From an uncultured Fibrobacter sp. (GTDB lineage: Bacteria; Fibrobacterota; Fibrobacteria; Fibrobacterales; Fibrobacteraceae), in assembly GCF_947166265.1 (NCBI RefSeq), contig NZ_CAMVDO010000001.1, positions 1-64,000 on the forward strand: DNA of 64,000 nucleotides. The letters run 5' to 3'. Of the stretch, positions 33,986-43,619 are shown one piece after another. The stretch's first letter is position 1. Each line of letters starts with the position of its first letter. A model generated the notes under the pieces. It ran no database searches. It saw only the letters and a list, made by a program, of their open reading frames with translations, and was not told where the DNA came from. The position numbers and the translations under genes were made by a program.

Positions 33986-36910
33986 CTATGCTTCTGCCGG
34001 GGCTTCCGGAGCAGACGGAGCTGCATCCTGGGAGGCGTTAGCAGCATCGCCTTCGGGCTGATCCTTACGGCCAAAGGCAAACACCTTGTCGCAGGCGCTG
34101 TTAAAGCGGTGCCACGTCTTTTCGGAATGTTCGCGAGGCACAGCCCCGACTTCCTTCCACAAACGACGCAGATGCTTCACCTTGTTCATCGAAGCCACTA
34201 CCGTCTGTTCGTTCAAGTCGGTGAGCAGGTCTTCGGCCTGTTCGCAGAGCAAGAGCTTTTTCTGCAGGTTGTTCTGACGAGCCTGTTCCTGAATGTCGAG
34301 CTGATCGCGACGGCGGGTAAAGAAGTCATCGCAGGCTTCGCGGAACTTCTTGTACAGGTCCATATCTTCAAGACCGCAGAATCCGAGTTCACGCCATTCC
34401 TTCTGGAGTTCGCGAACGGCATCGGCAAGCTGGTTACTGCCAGCGCTTTCGGCAAACTGGCGCACCTTGTCGATCATCGCCGTCTTCTTTTCCTTGATTA
34501 CATCAAGTCCCTGGGCAAGCGTAGAATCCGTATGGGCAAGACGATCGAGAATCTTGTTATAAACCGTATTATAGCGGTTGCTAATCGTCTCGATGGCATC
34601 CTTGGGTACCATACCGATATTCTTCCATTCCTCTTCCATCGCCTTGAGGTCTTCAAGCGTACCCGCTCCGTTTGCATCCAACGCCTCGAGCTTTTCGCAC
34701 AGGGCATTCTTTGCATCCAGATTCTTCTGCTTCGAAGCATCCATTTCTTCAAAGTGGGCGCGCTTCTTTTCAAAGAAGCTGTCGCAGGCGGTGCGGAAGC
34801 GGTTCCAGATTTCGTCGGACTTGCTCTTGGGTACAGGACCGACAGACTTCCAGGAATCCTGGAGTTGTTTTAATTTGTTCGAAGTCGCATTCCAGTCATT
34901 GGATTCCTTAAGAGCTTCGGCTTCCATGCAGAGAGCCACCTTCTTTTCGTAGTTGGCTTCGCGGGATTCGTCCTCATGCTTCAGGTTTTCCTTATGCTGG
35001 GCGTAGAATGCGCTTGTCGCCGCCTTGAAGCGTTCGGTCAGGGCAGCCACATTGTCCTTGGGGACCATGCCGATGTTCTTCCAGTTTTCCTGGATTTCCT
35101 GCATCGCCTTGTACTTGTCCTTCCAGAACATTTCTGCATTTTGAACAAGTTCTTCAATCTTTGCGCACAGGGCTTCCTTATCGGCCAAGTTCTTCTGGCG
35201 TTCCACATTCATCTCTTCGATAAAGGCGGCGCAATTTTCCTTGATCTTTTCGTAATTGCTCTGGAAATGGTCGCGGTATTCCTGCAGCTTGGCCGCAGAA
35301 ATAGGTCCGATTTCTTTCCAGCGGTTGGTAATTTCCTTAAGCTTCGTGAGAACGGCCTGGCTACCTTCTTCCTTGGTGAGCGCATCCATTTCAAGGAGCA
35401 GGTCATCGCGGTCCTTTTCGTTGTACCAGTTTTCCCACTGCTGCATTTCCTGGAAACGGGCCGTAGCAGCCTTGTATTCCTGCCACAGGTCGTGGTACTT
35501 GAACTTGTTGTCGCCAACGATTTCCTTCCACTGCTGGTAGAAGTCGCGAACCTTCTTGTTCAGTTCGCGGAAATCATCGTTTTCGTCGAGAGACTTTACC
35601 TTTTCGATAATAGCCTTGAGCTTTTCGGAATTTTCTTCGAAGCGCTTCTGGGAATCTTCGTCAAAGGCAGAAATCTTCACCGAAAGCGTGTTGCGGAGAG
35701 AATTGTAAGACTGCAGCATCGGGTCTTCGCCTTCCAGCAGCGGAAGCTTTTCCCATTCACGCACAATGGCGTGCAAATGCTTTTTCGTCATCTCGTTCAC
35801 GTCTGTATCGGCAAGAGCCTTAAGGCGTTCCAGCAGTTCCGGTCGAACCGATTCGTCATTTCCTTCGGGAACATCGACAACAACTTCTTTCGCCTTGTTC
35901 AATTCCTGCAACTTGAAGAACGCATTGTTGAAACGCTTAATCCAGGCGGCATCCATCAAGGACTTGCCTTCGTTGCATTCCGCAAGAATGGCTTCGACAC
36001 GTTCAGCGTTGTCAGCCGTCTTGTTTTCAGAAATCATCAATTCGAGTTCTTCGAGGCTTGCCGCAAGTGCGGACACCTTCGCCTGCTTTTCGGCTTCGGC
36101 CTTTTCGGCGGCGATACGGGCAGCGTCGGCTTCATCGCAGAACTTCTTGAAGCTTGCATAGACTTCGTCAATCGTCGCCTGCTTGTCGCCCATGCCAAGG
36201 TTCTTCGCCTCTTCCATCAAGGCTTCAAACTGAGCCTTTACGGCCAGGGGATCTTTCTGTGCCGCATAGAAATGAGCCTGCTTTACAAGAGCTTCGCGCT
36301 TGCTTGCCAAAAGTTCTGCAGCCTTCTTGCCGTTATCTTCGGCATCCTTTCTTGCGCGAATCCTTTCGCTTGCGGCCTTGCGAACTTCGGACTGCTTGGA
36401 ATTCTTAGCAATATCCTGGAGCAGAGTATCGGAGGTCACCTTGCGGGCCGCAGCCATCGCAATTTCGGCACTTGCGTCGCGCGATGCAGCAAGAGCAAGA
36501 ATAGACTGCTTTTCACAAAGTTTCACCAGTTCCATGCGCACGGCCTCGGAAGTATTTGCTCCCTTGAGCAAATCTTCGGCATAGTGCGTATCCTTGAGGT
36601 CCTTCAGATAAGACAGGTCCTCGGCACTCGGTTGAGCCTCGGATTTGAGTTTCTTGACAACTTCATCCAAATAGCGGCTCTTGGCAAGGCGCTTTACATC
36701 GGCATCATTATCTTCGTTCGAAATCTTGAGCAACGAAGGGATAATGGAAAGCTTCTTAATGGCGGCATTCCTTACGGAAGCATCGGTATCGGAACTGGCG
36801 ATGCGATCCAGGATATCCTGATTGTCGGCACCCAGTTCGGCAATAGCTTCGAGACGCTTGGCGGGGTTAGAATTCTGCCATTTCGGTTTAAAGACGTCAA
36901 ATACACTCAT
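33986..36910 (-). CDS. Large DUF349 repeat protein with N-terminal HEAT-like region
   Basis: The protein has about 974 residues, is cytoplasmic and almost wholly alpha-helical and charged. Residues 1-200 contain HEAT-like helical pairs (RLEAIAELGADNQDILDRIA and similar). The rest holds many DUF349 modules, each with a W..(W/F) pattern such as NRWKEIGPISAAKLQEY, ENWKNIGMVPKDNVAAL, DSWKSVGPVPKSKSDEIW and KEWRELGFCGLEDMDLY. The last 30 residues are Ala/Pro/Glu-rich. DUF349 is found on bacterial proteins of unclear function, sometimes linked to ribosome or stress roles. The ATG at 36910 is preferred, with GGAGAT just upstream; a longer reading to 36940 is possible but lacks such a signal. Confidence 0.85.
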   Translation of the reverse strand: MSVFDVFKPKWQNSNPAKRLEAIAELGADNQDILDRIASSDTDASVRNAAIKKLSIIPSLLKISNEDNDADVKRLAKSRYLDEVVKKLKSEAQPSAEDLSYLKDLKDTHYAEDLLKGANTSEAVRMELVKLCEKQSILALAASRDASAEIAMAAARKVTSDTLLQDIAKNSKQSEVRKAASERIRARKDAEDNGKKAAELLASKREALVKQAHFYAAQKDPLAVKAQFEALMEEAKNLGMGDKQATIDEVYASFKKFCDEADAARIAAEKAEAEKQAKVSALAASLEELELMISENKTADNAERVEAILAECNEGKSLMDAAWIKRFNNAFFKLQELNKAKEVVVDVPEGNDESVRPELLERLKALADTDVNEMTKKHLHAIVREWEKLPLLEGEDPMLQSYNSLRNTLSVKISAFDEDSQKRFEENSEKLKAIIEKVKSLDENDDFRELNKKVRDFYQQWKEIVGDNKFKYHDLWQEYKAATARFQEMQQWENWYNEKDRDDLLLEMDALTKEEGSQAVLTKLKEITNRWKEIGPISAAKLQEYRDHFQSNYEKIKENCAAFIEEMNVERQKNLADKEALCAKIEELVQNAEMFWKDKYKAMQEIQENWKNIGMVPKDNVAALTERFKAATSAFYAQHKENLKHEDESREANYEKKVALCMEAEALKESNDWNATSNKLKQLQDSWKSVGPVPKSKSDEIWNRFRTACDSFFEKKRAHFEEMDASKQKNLDAKNALCEKLEALDANGAGTLEDLKAMEEEWKNIGMVPKDAIETISNRYNTVYNKILDRLAHTDSTLAQGLDVIKEKKTAMIDKVRQFAESAGSNQLADAVRELQKEWRELGFCGLEDMDLYKKFREACDDFFTRRRDQLDIQEQARQNNLQKKLLLCEQAEDLLTDLNEQTVVASMNKVKHLRRLWKEVGAVPREHSEKTWHRFNSACDKVFAFGRKDQPEGDAANASQDAAPSAPEAPAEA

Positions 36911-37024
36911 AGAGATCTCCAATAGTATGGCAAAGCCCAAAGGGGTTTTGCACCCTATAATCTAACAAAAAAAGTTTTTTGAAACAAAAAAGATTGAAAA
37001 ACAGGCGCATTTTGCGGTATTAAC

Positions 37025-37032
37025 TATCTTTT
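37025..37032 (+). promoter_or_regulatory. -7 box of priA
   Basis: TATCTTTT ends 5 nt before the GTG at 37038. Confidence 0.5.
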
Positions 37033-37037
37033 AGGCC

Positions 37038-39326
37038 GTGACAAAGCGAATTCCCAAACTAAACGCCCCCGAAGAAGTACATCAGAAGCTCAAGTCCGCC
37101 ACGCTTACGGACTTTTGCGAAGTCTACATCCCCATGGCCCCCGACATGTACACTTACGGGGTTCCTGCAGGAACAAGTCTCGTACGCGGCGACGTTGTAT
37201 GGGTCCAGTTCGCCACACGTAAAAAACCGGCACTCGCCGTCGTGGCACGCGTCCACAAGGACCGCCCCCCGTTCGATGTGCGCCCCGCCTACCCGCACCA
37301 GTCGCACTACCGCTTTAGCGAACGCTACATGGAAACGCTCGAATGGACCGCACGCTACTATATAAGTACGCCCATGAAGGCCCTGTTCGTGTTCTGGCCT
37401 AGCGATTTCGAGAAATATCTGGATGCCTTGGCATTTACAAAGGGGGAAGCCTCCCCCTGCCTTCAGCCTCAGCTCGGCCTGCACCGCACGCAAACATGGC
37501 CTCAGCCTTCGGCTGACGAATGTTCGCTTAGCGGTCAGGCTTTCGCCGAGTCTTACAGCACCCCTACAGCGGGGGACACCCCCGCAACGCCCCCTATACT
37601 AGACGAGAGAACGGCCCAAATGGGCCTACAGACGAAAAGGTTGCAAGGCGAGAGTCGCATCGACAAGTTCGCTTGTCGGTATGACCGAGCCGTAGCACCG
37701 GACGCCGAAGGCGTCAAAGACGAAAGAAATGCTCCGGCACTAACGTTAGAACAAACTAACGCATTCCACACGCTTTGCGAAGAATTGAACAAGACGGGCT
37801 TCCGCGGCGTGTTGCTCCACGGCGTCACGGGCTCGGGCAAGACACGCGTTTACCAGGAACTCGCCCTAGAGGCTCTCCAGCAGAACAAGAGAGTCTTGAT
37901 CCTCGTGCCCGAAATCGGGCTTACCCCGCAGACGCTCAAGCGCTTCGAAGATTTTCTGCAAGTTCCGATTGTGGTTTTGCACTCCGCCCTTTCTGCACCC
38001 AAGAAACGCGAAGGCTACCTTTCGATTTTGAGGGGAGATGCGCAAGTGGTTCTCGGCACCCGCAGCGCGATTCTTGCGCCGTTCGATTTCGACCTGGTGA
38101 TTCTCGACGAAGAACACGACACCTCCTTCAAGCAACAGGACCCGGCGCCTCGTTACCATACTCGAGAAATGGCTTTCCATTTGGCATACAAGTACGGAGC
38201 CCTCGTGGTTCTCGGGAGCGCCACCCCTTGCCTTGAAACCTTCTATAACGCGCAGGCGAAAAATTTAAAGACCGTCACGCTCAAGGAACGCGCTACGCAG
38301 GCGCCGCTTCCGAAGGTGCAAATCGTGGACATGGGCAAGATGCGCCAGCAAAAGGGAATTCTTCTGTCGCCCGCGCTCCGCGAAGCTTTGACCGACTGCA
38401 TGGAGCGCGGGGACCAGGCGATTATCCTCATGAACCGCCGCGGCTTTTCGAAGATGCGCGTGTGTACCGAATGCGGCGAGACGCTTTACTGCAAGCACTG
38501 CCACATTCCGCTGGTGTACCACAAGCAATACCGTTCGCTGATGTGCCACTACTGCGCCGCCCTTTACCCGGTGAACACACCGTGTAGCGCCTGCGGCGCC
38601 GAAACCTACGAGTTTGTGGGCGGCGCCATCGAGATGCTCGAAGAAGAAATCGCCGAATGGATTCCAAACGCGAAAGTCATCCGCATGGACCGCGACACCA
38701 CGCAGAACGTTGGCGCCAGCGAAAAGATTCTTGACGCCTTCCGCAACCGCGAATACAATATTCTGATTGGAACGCAGATGGTCGCCAAGGGCCACGACTT
38801 TCCGGGTGTGCAACTCGTCGGGGTCGTTGGCGCCGATAGCGGTCTCGGCATTCCCGACTTCCGCTCCACCGAAAGACTTTTCCAGCTCCTCAGCCAAACC
38901 GCTGGGCGCGCGGGTCGTGCAGGCGGAGAAGGTTTGGTGCTTATCCAAACGCTCAAGCCCTCTGAACCCGTAATGCAGTTCGCCGTGAACCACGACTTCA
39001 ACGGATTTGCGAACAAGGAAATGGAAGACCGGCGCGCCGCATTCTACCCACCCTTCTGCAAGCTTGTGGAAATCAGCTGCGGTAGCCGCGACGAAGATCT
39101 ACTGCGGCACACCGTCGAGCGACTGGAATCACTCTTACGCGCCGACAAGAAGCTCATGGTGCTCGGCCCTGTGGACGCCTTCGTGCCCATTGTCCAAAAT
39201 GTCCACTGGGCAAAACTCTACATCAAGACACAAGACCTCGCCCCTGTCCGCAAGATTCTGCATCCGATTATAAATGCACCCAAGCCCTGGGTGCAAAACG
39301 TAGAAATCAAAGTAGAAATCGAGTAA
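37038..39326 (+). CDS. priA: Primosomal helicase PriA
   Basis: PriA is a 3'-5' helicase that reloads the replisome at stalled forks. The protein has 762 residues. The 3'-DNA-binding domain is at about 25-115. The helicase core starts near residue 235 and has Walker A GVTGSGKT (about 257-264), DEEH, and motifs IGTQMVAKGHDFPGVQLVG and QTAGRAGRAG. The zinc-binding insert has the usual eight cysteines (CTECGETLYCKHC, then CHYCAALYPVNTPCSACG). Between residues 134 and 234, where other PriA proteins have a winged-helix domain, there is repeat-derived low-complexity sequence. The GTG start follows a promoter box directly. Confidence 0.95.
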   Translation: MTKRIPKLNAPEEVHQKLKSATLTDFCEVYIPMAPDMYTYGVPAGTSLVRGDVVWVQFATRKKPALAVVARVHKDRPPFDVRPAYPHQSHYRFSERYMETLEWTARYYISTPMKALFVFWPSDFEKYLDALAFTKGEASPCLQPQLGLHRTQTWPQPSADECSLSGQAFAESYSTPTAGDTPATPPILDERTAQMGLQTKRLQGESRIDKFACRYDRAVAPDAEGVKDERNAPALTLEQTNAFHTLCEELNKTGFRGVLLHGVTGSGKTRVYQELALEALQQNKRVLILVPEIGLTPQTLKRFEDFLQVPIVVLHSALSAPKKREGYLSILRGDAQVVLGTRSAILAPFDFDLVILDEEHDTSFKQQDPAPRYHTREMAFHLAYKYGALVVLGSATPCLETFYNAQAKNLKTVTLKERATQAPLPKVQIVDMGKMRQQKGILLSPALREALTDCMERGDQAIILMNRRGFSKMRVCTECGETLYCKHCHIPLVYHKQYRSLMCHYCAALYPVNTPCSACGAETYEFVGGAIEMLEEEIAEWIPNAKVIRMDRDTTQNVGASEKILDAFRNREYNILIGTQMVAKGHDFPGVQLVGVVGADSGLGIPDFRSTERLFQLLSQTAGRAGRAGGEGLVLIQTLKPSEPVMQFAVNHDFNGFANKEMEDRRAAFYPPFCKLVEISCGSRDEDLLRHTVERLESLLRADKKLMVLGPVDAFVPIVQNVHWAKLYIKTQDLAPVRKILHPIINAPKPWVQNVEIKVEIE
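37440..37735 (+). repeat. In-frame palindromic repeat insert in priA
   Basis: The insert shares two blocks with the coaBC insert. One starts AGGGGGAAGCCTCCCCCT and ends GCGGGGGACACCCCCGCAACG. The other reads GAGAGTCGCATCGACAAGTT, then CGCTTGTCGGTATGACCGAG. It also has CTAGACGAGAGAACG and several small palindromes (GGCCCAAATGGGCC, GCCTTCGGCTGA). The two blocks occur in the opposite order to that in coaBC. Confidence 0.85.
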
Positions 39327-39350
39327 TCGTCTTCCCTGTGCAACTAAAAG

Positions 39351-39377
39351 GGAGATGCCCGCCTACGCGGGCATGAC
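39351..39377. repeat. REP-like palindrome, GGAGAT...ATGAC type
   Basis: GGAGATGCCCGCCTACGCGG, then GCATGAC. The 20-bp palindrome at 39355-39374 lies between the convergent priA and dipeptidase genes and may also end transcription. Confidence 0.8.
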
Positions 39378-39387
39378 AAGTTCGCAA

Positions 39388-40107
39388 TTACAGCGGGAAC
39401 TTCGGATAGTTTTCGCGAACGTACTTGCTCGGGTAGGCGTTAAAATGCCACCATTCGCTGCCAAGCGGCACCCAACCCGCCCCGCGCATAATCTTGCGGA
39501 GCTTGTTGCGGTTATCAACCTGCTGTTGAGTCAAGCGACCGCTCTTTAAGGCTTCGGCCTCGCCCACTTCACCGGCACAGCGTTCAAAAGAATCAAAGTC
39601 CGTGCCCATGTCAAGCAAGGCCCCGGTACTGTCGGTAATACTCAAGTCAAGCGCCAAACCAAAGTTATGGAGTCCACCCGTCGCAGGCGACGACACATAG
39701 GCAGAATACGGAGTTCCACGCACCGTCTCGCGCAGCGCCTCCTGCGCATACAGCGGGCGCGATGCATCAAAAATGACGAGTTCCGAGCCAGGCATTTCAC
39801 GCTGCATCATCTTGATTGCCTTGCGAAGCTTTGATGCAGCATCCTTATGCACAAAGGCGCGCTGCACCCCACAGTACAAGTCATGCCCCGTCACGTTTTC
39901 AAAAGTCGCATAGCGCAAGTCCATCCGAACGCCCTTCAAATGCGTGATTTCTACCATGTTGGAATCGGCGGTCGCAAACGCAATCCACTTCTTGACAGAA
40001 CTGCAATAACGCAAGGGCTTTTCCGGTTTCGGCGGAACAAAGAGCGAATCCGTCTCGTGCGAGAACGAAAGAGTCGCCAGAAAAATAATGAGAAAGAAGA
40101 ACGGCAC
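39388..40107 (-). CDS. D-alanyl-D-alanine dipeptidase (VanX-like, M15)
   Basis: This is a zinc dipeptidase that splits D-Ala-D-Ala or related cell-wall dipeptides. The protein has 239 residues with an N-terminal signal peptide (FFFLIIFLATLSFS), so it acts in the periplasm. The metal and catalytic residues are visible: His147 and Asp154 in GLHNFGLALDLS, and Glu218 and His221 in EWWHFN. Arg117 in DASRPLY matches the family's substrate-binding Arg. The start is a GTG immediately after the stop of the TonB-type receptor gene, so translation is probably coupled. A role in wall turnover is more likely than vancomycin resistance because no vanH/vanA genes are present. Confidence 0.88.
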   Translation of the reverse strand: MPFFFLIIFLATLSFSHETDSLFVPPKPEKPLRYCSSVKKWIAFATADSNMVEITHLKGVRMDLRYATFENVTGHDLYCGVQRAFVHKDAASKLRKAIKMMQREMPGSELVIFDASRPLYAQEALRETVRGTPYSAYVSSPATGGLHNFGLALDLSITDSTGALLDMGTDFDSFERCAGEVGEAEALKSGRLTQQQVDNRNKLRKIMRGAGWVPLGSEWWHFNAYPSKYVRENYPKFPL

Positions 40108-42468
40108 CTAGAACTGCACTTCCACGCCGAAATCTACAAAGCGGCCCATGCCCTTCGCCATAAAGGGAACCAGATCGTAGCCATCGGAAGAATCCTTGTT
40201 TTCGTCGCGGGTCACCCAGGAACGTTCGCGGGCATTCTCGCTTCCCAAGAACCTAAGGGCACCCATTTCTAAGTCAGCAAAGATGTTATCTACACCTACA
40301 TAGAAACGAACACTCTTAAAGACGTACTTACTGCTAATCAAGTCCAAGTTCACGCGGGCATCGGTACGGAACATGTCCGTAAATTCGTGATAGTCCTTAA
40401 GGCGACGGGTTCCGTTAGATTGATCTTCGGATTCAGCCGGGCGAACTTCGTAGTAATAAAGCGGACGGTGCAAGGCGGCATGATGCGTAATAATCACAGA
40501 AACAATCGAGTCCTTACGCGGGTAATAGCGGAAGTGCGACAAGATGTCCAAACGGGAATTCGCTTCCCAGGGAATCGAGTGACCTTGCGTGAGCTCGTAT
40601 TCACCGTACACCGAACTTACGTTCGTCGCCATTGAGAAATGATGCGAGGTCTTAAGTTCAAGCGTACCGGATACCCCCGCCACCCAGGCGAAATCGATCG
40701 GGGTCACATCATCGTACTGGGCGTACGCCTTGGGCATCGGCAATAACGGGTCCGGATAGTAGCGGCCAAAACCAGAACCCTGCGCAATCAGGTACTTGGA
40801 ATTGTAGCCCAGGCCAAGCTTCGCGGAAAGGCCCGATTCGAGACGTCCCGTCAGTTCGCCATCATCGTAGTAAGGTTTCCAGTCACTCCTGTAAGCCGCA
40901 TTTGCAATCAACCTCCAGAACGCCGTGTCCACCCTAGAAAGATTCTTGTCGAAATCAATAGAGGCCGTCGGAGCCGCTTCGTGGCGGTCAATGGCGTCGG
41001 CGACCGCCCCCACAGAAAGGATTTTCTGCGAATAACCGTCATTCCAGTTCAAGCGGCCAACACCCGAAAGCACACCCGTCTGGAAATCGTCGGACTGCGT
41101 TCCTCCAAATTCGGGATACCCGCGTTCCACGATGTGGTGTTCATAAAGCAAAGCTCCACTCAACTTGGACCCCAGAATGTGTCCCTTGAAATTCTTATCG
41201 AGACCGGCAGTCAAAGTCGTATGCGTCTGCTCGTAGGCATCGATAAAGGGCTTCGCCTCGTCCACTTCTGTGGTGTTGCGGAAACCCGTCGTATCACGGA
41301 GCGTATCGGCCAGCACCTCGCGCACAAAGCCTGCATGAGCAGACGTTCCGAATCGGGAATTGTATTCGGCGCCAATCACCAGGTACTGTTGCTTGCCTTC
41401 AAGAATGTCAATCGAACTCACCTGGTCGACAGCTTTCGACGTATCCTGATGAATGCCATACTCATCGGAACTGTACAAGGTACGCAATGCCCAGGTATTT
41501 CCGCTGCTGTCAGAGCCGTTAAACTGCGCATAGAGATCGTAGGCCGACAAGTCATACGAATCCGAGGACTTCACCTTACAGTCATCTACACATTCAGCAT
41601 CACGCTGCTTGCGGAATTCGGTAAAGAACTTCTCACCCAGGTTTTCAAGCAGGTCATTGTCGAGCATACGGAACGAAAAGCGGAAACTATCCCAAAAGAG
41701 CCATGGGGCATCGACAACGACCTCTCGAAGCGTAAGGCCCGCGGTTCCCTTGAGCCCCCAGCCGCCCTTGGTCTGTTCGGGAATATACTGAACCGACGTC
41801 GCAAGCCCCTGACCGATAGGCCCTTCACCATAATGGTCATGAATTTCGATTGCGCTCAGGATATGCGGATTGATCACCGAAAGGTTTCCCGGAAATCCGA
41901 CATCCAGATGACGCATATTCGGAATACGGAGCCTGCCTAAATGGTAAGCCACATCGCCTGCACGCGAACCTTCGTAGTAGAGCGCGCTGCTAAAATCCTT
42001 CTGCCCCGAAATTCCGGGCATCTGGCTCAGATGTTCGGCAACGTCAAAGCGCATACCGGCGGCATCTTCAAGCTTGTCGAGATTCACCTTGCGTTCAAAA
42101 GTCCACTGGACCTTGTCTCCGCCACCGCCTATCACGGTACTTGTACCCAGGTTACGAATATCGGCAGTCGTCTGCATCGTAATCACCATGTCAAACAAGT
42201 CGGCAAAATCCTGCAACTCCACCTGTACGCTATCAAATCCGTCTTTCTTAAAGACCAATATGGCATTCTTGGAATCAACCGTCAATTCAAAACGGCCATC
42301 GGAATCCGTATTTCCCAATTTTTTCCCGGACACGTAGGTAATGGTCGCATCCTTTATCGGCAAGTCCGTTTCGGATTCTAGAACCACACCCACAATCAAG
42401 GTCGGGGTGGCCGCAAACAGGAACGTCGCAAAGAGCAGGACAAAAACGAGCAGGGAACGAAATTTCAT
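40108..42468 (-). CDS. TonB-dependent receptor-like protein with carboxypeptidase-regulatory plug domain
   Basis: The protein has about 786 residues. Residues 1-20 are a signal peptide (RSLLVFVLLFATFLFA). Residues about 25-100 read as a CarboxypepD_reg-like beta-sandwich (TLIVGVVLESETDLPIKDAT to GRFELTV). A plug domain follows with MRFDVAEHLSQMPGISGQ and AIEIHDHYGEGPIGQ. The rest is a 22-strand-type barrel ending in VDFGVEVQF. It probably binds a ligand at the cell surface. No TonB box was identified with certainty. The dipeptidase gene follows without a gap. The ATG at 42468 is preferred to one 30 nt upstream because TATTTTAA sits just before it. Confidence 0.85.
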   Translation of the reverse strand: MKFRSLLVFVLLFATFLFAATPTLIVGVVLESETDLPIKDATITYVSGKKLGNTDSDGRFELTVDSKNAILVFKKDGFDSVQVELQDFADLFDMVITMQTTADIRNLGTSTVIGGGGDKVQWTFERKVNLDKLEDAAGMRFDVAEHLSQMPGISGQKDFSSALYYEGSRAGDVAYHLGRLRIPNMRHLDVGFPGNLSVINPHILSAIEIHDHYGEGPIGQGLATSVQYIPEQTKGGWGLKGTAGLTLREVVVDAPWLFWDSFRFSFRMLDNDLLENLGEKFFTEFRKQRDAECVDDCKVKSSDSYDLSAYDLYAQFNGSDSSGNTWALRTLYSSDEYGIHQDTSKAVDQVSSIDILEGKQQYLVIGAEYNSRFGTSAHAGFVREVLADTLRDTTGFRNTTEVDEAKPFIDAYEQTHTTLTAGLDKNFKGHILGSKLSGALLYEHHIVERGYPEFGGTQSDDFQTGVLSGVGRLNWNDGYSQKILSVGAVADAIDRHEAAPTASIDFDKNLSRVDTAFWRLIANAAYRSDWKPYYDDGELTGRLESGLSAKLGLGYNSKYLIAQGSGFGRYYPDPLLPMPKAYAQYDDVTPIDFAWVAGVSGTLELKTSHHFSMATNVSSVYGEYELTQGHSIPWEANSRLDILSHFRYYPRKDSIVSVIITHHAALHRPLYYYEVRPAESEDQSNGTRRLKDYHEFTDMFRTDARVNLDLISSKYVFKSVRFYVGVDNIFADLEMGALRFLGSENARERSWVTRDENKDSSDGYDLVPFMAKGMGRFVDFGVEVQF

Positions 42469-42580
42469 ATCGTTTAAAATAGTAAAAACCAGTAGCACGC
42501 AGTAAAAAGAATTCCGTCAACAACTCCATTCTAGCAACTTGTAATTAGGAACAGATGATTAATAATAGGGAACTTGTAAC

Positions 42581-42588
42581 TATATTTA
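42581..42588 (+). promoter_or_regulatory. -7 box of the nitrilase-family gene
   Basis: TATATTTA ends 4 nt before the ATG at 42593. Confidence 0.55.
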
Positions 42589-42592
42589 GAAC

Positions 42593-43414
42593 ATGCTCGA
42601 TATCTACCTAGTACAGATGGGCGTCGTTTCTAACGACAAGGAAAAAAATTTCGCCAAGGTGCGCGAACTTACGGCGAATACGCACAAGGAAAAAGACGCC
42701 CCCATTGCGGGATTGATCATTCTCCCCGAAATGTTTGCCACGGGCTACTTGCCACTGCACCCGGAAAGTGTCGCCGAGGATTTTTCGACAAAGGATTCCG
42801 GCAAGACCGCAAACTTTCTTTACGAGCTCGCCAACCAAACGGGTTGCGCCGTCATGGGTGCAGGCATCGCCAAAAACACGCTACAAGACAATACGAACAG
42901 CAAGCTGTTGCTAAACCGTAGCAGCATCTATTTACCAGGATGCCCTCAGGAATACGCCCATTATGACAAGCGCCACCCCTTCTTTATGGAACAGGGGAAA
43001 TTCGATGCCGGGAATAAAGTTAATTTATTCAAAATAAAGCAATGGAATATCGCTGCAACCATCTGTTTTGACCTCAGATTCCCTGAACTTTACCGAGATG
43101 CCGTCAAGGCAGGAGCCCAAGTCATCACCGTACAGGCCGCATGGCCCGCCGCACGAATCGCCCACTGGAAAACTCTGCTCCAGGCACGCGCCATAGAAAA
43201 CCAGGTCTATATCGCCGCCGTGAATGTCGCCCAAGACGCAAAGGACGAAAAGAAAGAAAACGCTTATGGGGGATGTTCCATGATTATAGACCCCAAAGGC
43301 GAAATCATCGCCCAACGCGAGGAAAAAAGCGAAGGGATTGTATATGCACGCATCGAATCGGCTCCACAAGAGGAATACCGCAAAAAATTCCCCGTTTTAC
43401 GAGAAATCATCTAA
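42593..43414 (+). CDS. Carbon-nitrogen hydrolase (nitrilase superfamily, omega-amidase-like)
   Basis: The 273-residue cytoplasmic enzyme is expected to hydrolyse an amide. The catalytic triad of the superfamily is present: Glu46 in ILPEMFATGY, Lys126 in YDKRHPFF, and Cys158 in ATICFDLRFPELYR. The KRHPF segment after the lysine is typical of the omega-amidase/YafV-like branch, which acts on alpha-ketoglutaramate. The substrate here is not proven. It diverges from the TonB-type receptor gene. Confidence 0.9.
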   Translation: MLDIYLVQMGVVSNDKEKNFAKVRELTANTHKEKDAPIAGLIILPEMFATGYLPLHPESVAEDFSTKDSGKTANFLYELANQTGCAVMGAGIAKNTLQDNTNSKLLLNRSSIYLPGCPQEYAHYDKRHPFFMEQGKFDAGNKVNLFKIKQWNIAATICFDLRFPELYRDAVKAGAQVITVQAAWPAARIAHWKTLLQARAIENQVYIAAVNVAQDAKDEKKENAYGGCSMIIDPKGEIIAQREEKSEGIVYARIESAPQEEYRKKFPVLREII

Positions 43415-43619
43415 GCCGGGATTTTTTCGAGAAAAATCGTTCCACTTATAAAAAAAATCAGATTTTCAAAAATCACACTAACTCACGGTCTATCAACAAG
43501 ATAGATTCATTTCCCCAAGAGTTGGTTCCCAAAAAAATTTTAGGGAGGTATTGCATTATTGAAAATTAAATGTATCTTTTTTGTAGGGTTTGACAGCGTC
43601 TAAACATGTGAGGTAATTT

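Noticed and set aside
34976-36925. A 649-codon open frame antisense to the DUF349 gene
   Set aside because: It is a codon-bias shadow of a gene with clear repeats and a good ribosome-binding sequence.
39388-40107. Vancomycin-resistance VanX
   Set aside because: The catalytic residues fit the M15 dipeptidase family, but there is a signal peptide and no vanH/vanA partners. Wall turnover is more likely.
40108-42498. Longer start for the TonB-type receptor at 42498
   Set aside because: The extra ten residues would place charged sequence before the signal peptide and would cross the likely promoter; the ATG at 42468 fits better.
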